Shown in pieces: positions 56,965-64,000 of a stretch of 64,000 nt of DNA. Position numbers and translations under genes: made by a program. The DNA is from Notamacropus eugenii (lineage: Eukaryota; Chordata; Mammalia; Diprotodontia; Macropodidae), in contig NC_092878.1 of NCBI RefSeq assembly GCF_028372415.1, positions 31,215,903-31,279,902 of the forward strand, read 5' to 3'. The first letter of the stretch is position 1. Each line of letters opens with the position of its first letter. Under the pieces are notes generated by a model. It was not told the DNA's origin, searched no databases, and saw nothing but the letters and a program-made list of their open reading frames with translations.

Positions 56965-58510
56965 TCAATTGTTAGGAAGTTCTTCTTTCTATTAAAGTGA
57001 AATCTGCTTCCTTGTAATTTTTGTTCATGGTTCCATGTTCTGTTGTCCAGGACCAACTCAGTGTGGTGCAGTAGAAAGAGTCCTGGATGGAGAGTCAGAG
57101 GACCTGAGTTCAAATTCCCACCTATGCTATGCATCTCTTGGGGCAAGTAATTTTGCTTCTCTGGGCCTCAGTTTCCTCATCTGTAAAATGAAGGCTCCAA
57201 ATTGTGGCCCTTTGGAAACTTTCAGAAGTTTAAGGCAACCATTCCTTTGTCTCCTCAATCTTCTCTAGGCTTTACATTCCAGTTCCTTTAATCTTTAGAA
57301 GGCATGGTTTCAAGTCTCCTCACTTCCTTGATCAACCCCTTCTTAGGGGCTCAGTGCTTAGAACTGGATGCAATGCTCCATATGTTGTCCGAATCAGCCA
57401 GAGAAGGGCAGGGCCACCTACCACCGCCTTGCCTTTGAATATTAATAAAGACCAAAATTGCATTTGATTTTGCTGTTGCATTGCCACATCATACTTATTG
57501 ACTTGTATGGAGTTTTTGATCCATCAGATCCTCCAGATTTTTTTCACTTTAATTGCTATATATCCACATGTCTCCTGCCCTATACTTGATAGCTGTGTTT
57601 TTAAGCCCAAATAGAGGACTTTTATCTTTAATATATTTTTCCACATATACAAAGGTTTTTTTTTTTAATTAATCTATGATTATATTATAGAGAGGCACTA
57701 CAATGAAAATCTGACTTTAACACTGGAAGAACCTGAGCTCAAGTCCAGCCTCTGGCCCATATTGGCTGAGTGACCCCTGGAAAGTCATTTAAATCAATGT
57801 TCTGGGCAACTCTGAAACTATATATTGGAGAGTATTGACTTGCATCGTTAGAGGGACTTCCTTATCTAGGAGCTCCCTATCCCAATGAAAGCACAGACCT
57901 GTACCATATCCCTCTCATGATTATATTTCACCTTGTTAGCTTCAGTTGATCCATACTCATTTGGATCACTGGTCTGTTATTTAGTGTATTAGCTGCTGCT
58001 CCTAGCTATGTATCATCTGAAAATTTAAATGCATGCCACCTATATCTTTCTTCCACTAAATCATTGGGAAAATTTTGAATAGATTAGAGCTAGATTAGGA
58101 TCTAGCTTCATTCCATCATAGCCCTTTTCCCTTCAGTCTGACATCAATCAATCCATTCATCACCACACTTTGGGTCTGGTTAGTCAGCCAGTTCTGAATT
58201 TACCTAACTATGCCGTTAGCCAGTCCACATTTTGCCATCTTGCCCAAAAGAGTATTATAAAAGGCTTTGTTAATCAAGATATACTATGTTCAAATCCTTG
58301 ACAACAAAAAGAAATAAGGTTCTTTTGACTTCCCTTGTTCTTATTACACCCATGCAGGATCACAGTGATCACCTCTTCCCTTTCTAAACACTCACAAACC
58401 TTGAATTTTACCAGAATTTGCTGTCAAGCTTAGTAACCTAAAGTTTCAATTGCCTACCATTCCCTTTTTTTGAAAACCACACAGCCCCCTTTCTCCTTGT
58501 GACCGATTGA
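56965..58510 (-). mobile_element. CR1/L3-like ancient LINE, antisense, with a nested SINE
   Basis: Blocks such as GCTCAGTGCTTAGAACTGGA, TAGCTATGTATCATCTGAAA and AAAGAGTATTATAAAAGGCT match the antisense 3' part of an ancient amniote CR1-clade LINE. A MIR-type SINE sits at 57050-57215. Confidence 0.5.
57050..57215 (+). mobile_element. MIR-type SINE inside the CR1-like LINE
   Basis: GTGTGGTGCAGTAGAAAGAG start, GAGGACCTGAGTTCAAATTC and TCTGGGCCTCAGTTTCCTCA. Confidence 0.85.
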
Positions 58511-58535
58511 TAGTTGGTTTCTCCTTTTTTTGCAG

Positions 58536-58767
58536 GGGACAATAGACTCCATGATGCTGAGCGCTGTCTTGTACAACATGGTGTTTTGGCTAGCATTGGG
58601 ATGGACTCTATCATCTGCTCATAGTCCTCGGACTCCAGACCGAGTTTCAGAAGCAGATATTTAGAGGTTGCTCCATGGAGTGATGGAACAGCTGGGCATT
58701 GCTAGGCCCCGTGTAGAATATGCGGCTCATCAGGCTATGAATCTTGTGGGTCCACAGAGCATTGAAG
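58536..58767 (+). CDS. SCG5: SCG5 (7B2, secretogranin V) exon with start codon; in-frame TAG
   Basis: SCG5 is the neuroendocrine chaperone and inhibitor of prohormone convertase 2. After acceptor TTTGCAG, ATG at 58551 opens a signal peptide ([17 protein letters not shown]) and the mature start [17 protein letters not shown] follows at 58662-58664, where human has Gln (ADIQRLLHGV). The frame then continues as [18 protein letters not shown] to [10 protein letters not shown] and donor GTACTA. The exon limits match the human exon with the signal peptide. CAG to TAG is one C-to-T change. The next exon (GAHEGLQHLG) is not in the window. In human SCG5 lies about 10 Mb from ZSCAN29. Confidence 0.9.
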
Positions 58768-61700
58768 GTACTATGTTTTATCCCTTCTTGGTTTTGCTTT
58801 GTCTTTTATTAATTGACTTAAAAAAAACCCTATTACATCCTCTTTGGTCCTTTCCCACTATTTCCCTTTTCTAGGCTTTGTATACCCACATGTAAAGGAG
58901 GGATTTGCTCCCTATCATAATGTCTTAACTGTAAAATGGGGATAATAACGGCACTTGCTGCACTGGCTTGTTGTGTAGATTAAAAGAGAGAATATTTGTA
59001 AAGTGCTTAGCACAGTTGCTGGAACAAAGGAAATGCTTAATAAATGTTTCCTTTCAGTTCTTCTCACCCAGTAATCCAGAAGGCTATGTTTGGGATTGAC
59101 TAAATGCATGCACTTATGTCAGTAACTTGGTACTGGTGTTGATTTAGGTATACTTACCCATTTCCATTAGGCTCCTTTGACTGCATTATACTTCAGTAAA
59201 TATCTGTATCTTTGTAAAAGCAGGAAATGCCTGGTTAGTCACCCCCGCCGTTGTCATGGAGAAAAGGTTCATGTGACTTTCAGAGTTTCCATTAATATCT
59301 TGGATCCTAATTATATGTGTACTGATGGAGAGTTAGTAGCTCACCTGGAAATTAAAAATGAGAGTTTATTCAATTTTCTTTTTAACCAGCTTTTCTAAAC
59401 AGGAAAATAAACTAACAATCTGACATTTTTTACCAGTTTACTCTTCTCCTACCCTTTCTCCAGTTTTATGTCTTGTAATAATTGTTGTTGTTTGACCAAG
59501 ACAGAGTGATATCTTGACTTTTGGACATAGTAAAGAGCATGCTGTTTCCTAACTCTGTCCTTATTCTGTCAATCAATATTGTACTCACTTCAGTGTCAGA
59601 AATTCTGGGTTTGAATCTTGACTCTTCCAGTTGCCAACAATGTTACATAAATTCTCTGAGTCTCAGTTTCTTGATCTGTAAAATGAGATTGGTCATATTT
59701 GTACAAGTTACTTGAAAAGATTACTGTTAAAATCCCATGAGTTAGTTTTTGTAAAGGTATCGTTCATCCTTCTTTCTCGAAAAGGACCAAGGAATGACAT
59801 GACAAGCGTGGTGTCTTGACTTGCATGTAAATTGGATTGAAGTGAGGCAGAGCTTGGCAAAGTCATCAGCTTCACTCTCTCCTCCAGTCCAGAGGCAAAA
59901 TAAAAGTCAAGATGACTGGAAATACTGTAGTCTCTGCTTTCATGGGGCTTACAGTGTGGCCAATATTAGTTGCCAGGCCAAGCTTCTGTTGCTTGGTAAA
60001 GCCCTTTGTCAATGATACAGCACTATAAAAATGTGAACCTATTTTAATTGTAATTGATTAAAGAACCAAGAATCTCATGATTATGTTCCCAACACAAAGC
60101 TGTAAAGGGAATTTCTTTAGATGTTAATCTTCCTTTTTCATGAACTACCATTTTTTGGGGGCTGACTTGTAATTTCAGTGGTGTTGGGGGCTACCAATGC
60201 AGATTGGCATCTGTTTGTCACAACTTATAGTCTCAGAGAGTTGTCTGAAGAGTTCGTGACTTTACCCAGAGTCACGCAACTCTTAGGTTTCAGAGGCAAG
60301 ACTTACACCTAGATTGTCTTTTTGTTTTGTTTTCACTTTCCTTTGTATCATTCACTGTTAACACAGTACCTGGCATAGGTCAGGAACTTAATAACTGCTT
60401 GTTTACTTCCTGACTCCAAATGCAACTCTCAGTTCACTTCATCATACCACTGTCTAGTGCTATCAAATGCAAAAAGTGTTCCCATGGAAAAATATTCCAT
60501 TCTGAATTGAGTAAAAACTTGTAGTTAGGTAAAGGTGGTGTCCATGAAACCATCTGGGGTTTTCTTGGCACAGATGCTGGAGTGTGGTTTGCCATTTTCC
60601 TTCTCCAGCTCATTTTAAAGAAGAGGAAACCGAGGCAAACAGAGTTAAGTGACTTATCCAGGGTCACACTGGTAGTAAGTGTCTGAGGCTGGATTTGAAC
60701 TCAGAAGATGAGTCCTCTGTTCACTGTGCCAATTAGCTTCCCAACTAATGTAGTTATACAGCCTGTATTTCACATACACAGAACTCAGAACTCTGTTCTC
60801 TTCCTTAAAATCTAAGTTCTTTGAGGGCAATGACTCTTTTGTCCTTTGCATTATCAGCTTTCATACCCTGGGAAGCACTTGATAAATGCTAGTTGATTGA
60901 TTGACCCACCTTTGCTGAGGGATACTACTTATTTCAAAAGGCTCACGATTTCTTCACTCCACTAATGTAAATTGCAACTTCTCCATGTCCTAATAGACAC
61001 TTGTCATGAACTCCTGTGGCTGAAAACACCCATTTTGTGGTGGCCATCCATTAAGACCTTCACCATCAGGTCTACCTCAGGACAGGTTGGCTGGCCTTGT
61101 ACTAAGCTGACCTGCTGTATGCCTATACAGTCCTATAGAACAACAGGTTATAGAGCTTGGTTTCCTATTATGTCAATGACACAATTTCGTGCATCTCTTT
61201 TTCTCAGCCCTGGTTCCATTAAGTATTGATTCTACTTTTGTCTGAACCTTCATCATTATGAATTTATTATATACTACCTTATTACCTCATTGTCCTGGCA
61301 AGGGAAGGTCTCCGATGATGTTGGGCAGACCCCTGTGGAGGAGATGTGCTGGGAGGACATGGGCAGTAATCACAGCATGACGAGGTGTGTATTCATTGTA
61401 ATCTGTACCATTGGAGAGGGTACCCCCATGAATGAGAATCGTGCAACTCTTCCAGGTGAATGTCAGAGTTGGGGGGAGACCTTCAGAATCCTATAGTCTC
61501 GGAAACAAGTCACAGTTCAGATTGCACAGATCTGATAAATATTATATATTTATATTTATATAAATAATATTTAGGTAGTCCTATGCATAAAAAGTATTCT
61601 ACTCTTTTAAATTTGGGGGAAAAGAAATAAGCATTTAAATAGTACTAAAGTAAAAAGATGAGCGTTTTAAACCTAAACATGTAATTGAAGTTTGAGGCCA

Positions 61701-62088
61701 GTGATCTCATGCCCATATTGTACAGTTGAGGAAATTGAGACGCAGAGACTTGTCTAAGGTTACACACCTAATAAATAACTGAGTCGGGACTAGAACCTAC
61801 CTCTTCTGTGGTTGATTCTAGCGTTCTTTCTGTTGCCTGTCATTGTCTGCTCAACTTGTCTAAACCTAAATTCATCATCTTCCTTCACTGCATTAAATCG
61901 GTTCCCTTTTCTCCTTATCCAAAGCATCACTGTTCTTGCAGTCTTTGAAGCTTGAAACTTTTGAGTAATTTTGGGAGCTTTTTCTCTTTCATTTCTCACA
62001 TCCAGTCATTCACTATGTTTTGTCCATTTTTTCCTTTGAGAATAGATTTGTCCCTTCCTCTTCATTCCCAATACCAACACCCATGTCC

Positions 62089-62131
62089 AAGGAAGGAAGG
62101 AAGGAAGGAAGGAAGGAAGGAAGGAAGGAAG
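62089..62131 (+). repeat. (AAGG)n microsatellite
   Basis: About eleven AAGG units directly precede an antisense MIR-type SINE at 62140. Confidence 0.95.
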
Positions 62132-62139
62132 AAAACAAC

Positions 62140-62375
62140 TTTTTTATTAAGCCCTTACTGTGTGCCAGGCACTGTGTGCTTTGCAAATATTATTTCATTT
62201 GATCCTACTAACAATCCTGGAGAAATAGGTCTATTATTATTCCCATTTCACAGTTGAGGAAACTGAGGCAGACAGAGGTTAAGTGATTTGGCCAGGGTTA
62301 CGCAGCTGGTAAATGTCTGAGATCACATTTGAATTCAGGTCTTCCTGACTCTATCCTCTATCACCTGGCTGCCTC
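62140..62375 (-). mobile_element. MIR-type SINE, well preserved
   Basis: Antisense: TTACTGTGTGCCAGGCACTG, GTTGAGGAAACTGAGGCAGA and TTCAGGTCTTCCTGACTCTA. Confidence 0.85.
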
Positions 62376-64000
62376 ATTATTTCGATTCCTATTACTGTAA
62401 TGGCCTCCTAATTGGCTTTCCTGCCTCTAGTCTTTTCCCCTGGCTTCTTCCTTCCTCCCTGCCCCCAATCCATTTTACGTACCGTTGCCAGATGAATCCT
62501 CTAAAACACTTTGAAGCAAATTACTCCTCACAGAATTGGTGACAGGATCAAATGAAGTGATACTCAAAGCATTTGTAAGCACCAAGACCTACATAAATGT
62601 GTGGGATTATTATAATGTCAAGATTATCAACAACCTACAGTGTACCATATCAAAGCTGAATTCCTCTGCCGAGTTTTCTAAGCTCTTCGAGCATCCAGCC
62701 TTTCCCTACTTCTTATACTACACAATGCGATCTTGTCACATCACAGTCAATCCATTTTTCATACGCTTATGCTTAGAGTTTAAATAATATGTAATTGCTT
62801 TATGATAAACGTTTAATGATGTTCATCATGGCATTGTCAGATGAGAATATGCAAATTACAGGGGAAAGTGAAATTGGAACCATTTGGATAACAGTATCCA
62901 AATGAACTGACCCTGGCGTCCCTACAAAACTCATCTAAAAATATCCCTGAAACACATAGCTTCAGTGCTGTGCCATATGCCAGGGTCAGTTAATATGCCC
63001 AGCTGGAATGTTGTCATTTTTGTTACTTATTCTTCAAAATTCTCTTCCCCACTTAATTTTCTTTCTTCTGACAACATTTTTCTTTCCAGTCTGAAAGGAA
63101 GAGTAAAGTCACCTTCATTATTAGGTCACTTTATCAAAGTTATGTGATTTTGTGGAAACTCAACAGTTCTCATCAACAGGAAGAAATCTGGGAGAAGCAA
63201 CATGTGGCAATGGAAAGTTATAGAACCTGAGCTTGAAAGCTTTTGCAGAATGTCTTGTGTAACCTTTGACAAATTATTTAAACTTCTGTACCTCCATTTC
63301 TTCAAATGTAAAATGAGGGGATTGGGAGAGAATGCCCAAGGTTCCTTCCATGGTCTTGTTAGGGAAGCTTAGAGAGTTACATATCCTTAAATGACTTGTG
63401 TGTGGTCATGTCAAAGGCAGCATACAAACCCAGTTCTTTCTGACTCCTCTATACCAAGGTTCCTTCCATTGCTCCCATCTTCCTCAAAAAACACAATTGA
63501 TTTAATTCGACATTGTTACAGTTGAGTTCATTCTATTTTTCACAGATGACTGGGGGTAGGAAAAGTGGAATGAAGGGAGTGGACTGCATGGCTCCTCTGG
63601 TGCCTTCCAGCCCAAATTCTATGGTCTTCTGAGCAGTGTTTGGTGAGAGGCAAACCATGGCATCGTGAGAAGCTAGTCTTAGAGTCAGGAAGTTCTAGGT
63701 TTAAATCCTGATTTTGTCACACATACCCTGGTCTGTGACTGTGTAAATAACAACCTCTCAGTCTCCTCTCAGTATATAAGACTACAAATTGGAGAACATA
63801 TGCCAGTGTGTACCGGTAGAAGGAGTTTCCTTACTAGGAACTTCCTCTATTCATGAAAGCAATGTTCTGGACCAAAAAAATATTTTAATCTACTACTCTC
63901 AAAAAAGAAAATCATGCAGTTCAAGATAGGAAGAAGTCATTTTTCTGCTCAGTTTAAAAAACAAAACTGTCAGTCTATTTCACAGAGAATTTAGAAAATG

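Larger units (their letters stand above)
58768..64000. other. Presumed SCG5 intron with scattered SINEs
   Basis: No further SCG5 exon is seen. MIR-type pieces lie near 58920-59060, 59580-59760, 60590-60740, 61690-61830, 62140-62375, 63200-63470 and 63660-63740. 60960-61500 is not assignable. Confidence 0.55.

Noticed and set aside
60972-61496. Open frames of 85 and 68 codons in the presumed SCG5 intron
   Set aside because: They do not match the next SCG5 exon or any family I know, and no splice sites frame them convincingly.

Overview
The window looks like nuclear DNA of a marsupial. The genes are mammalian single-copy genes with ordinary GT-AG introns. Much of the rest is repeat: L1 with a marsupial-type 3' end, L2-like LINE copies, many MIR-type SINEs and a small hAT family. 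The order TP53BP1 (+), TUBGCP4 (-), ZSCAN29 (+) matches human 15q15.3. The species cannot be named from the sequence. I saw no retroviral or other virus-like element.

Layout. (1) About 1-22.7 kb: the last ten coding exons of TP53BP1 on the plus strand, covering the low-complexity region before the Tudor domain, the tandem Tudor, the basic NLS region and the tandem BRCT repeats, then a short 3' UTR with a polyadenylation signal at 22703. (2) 24.7-52.3 kb: all 18 coding exons of TUBGCP4 on the minus strand, convergent with TP53BP1. (3) 51.9-53.3 kb: a CpG-rich bidirectional promoter between TUBGCP4 and ZSCAN29, with two ZNF143/THAP11-type elements and NRF1 and ETS sites. (4) 53.6-54.5 kb: the first two coding exons of ZSCAN29 (SCAN domain plus linker). 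Its later exons are not in the remaining 9.5 kb. (5) 58.5-58.8 kb: one exon of SCG5 (7B2), a gene that is not next to ZSCAN29 in human. The rest, to 64 kb, looks like SCG5 intron.

The main surprise is a set of lesions in otherwise well preserved genes. TUBGCP4 has every splice site and 666 codons in phase, yet carries two in-frame TGA codons (61 and 365). The TP53BP1 second-Tudor exon has an in-frame TAA and no acceptor AG, and the next exon has a frameshift. The SCG5 exon has TAG at a conserved Gln codon. Several changes are of the C-to-T type. Errors in the assembly or damaged source DNA explain this most simply. Real loss of two essential genes is less likely, but reads would have to decide.

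The genes do not form an operon. TP53BP1 (DNA double-strand-break repair), TUBGCP4 (gamma-tubulin ring complex) and ZSCAN29 (transcription factor) are neighbours by conserved synteny. TUBGCP4 and ZSCAN29 probably share a promoter. The introns are fossil beds of nested transposons, and several insertion orders can be read from target-site duplications.
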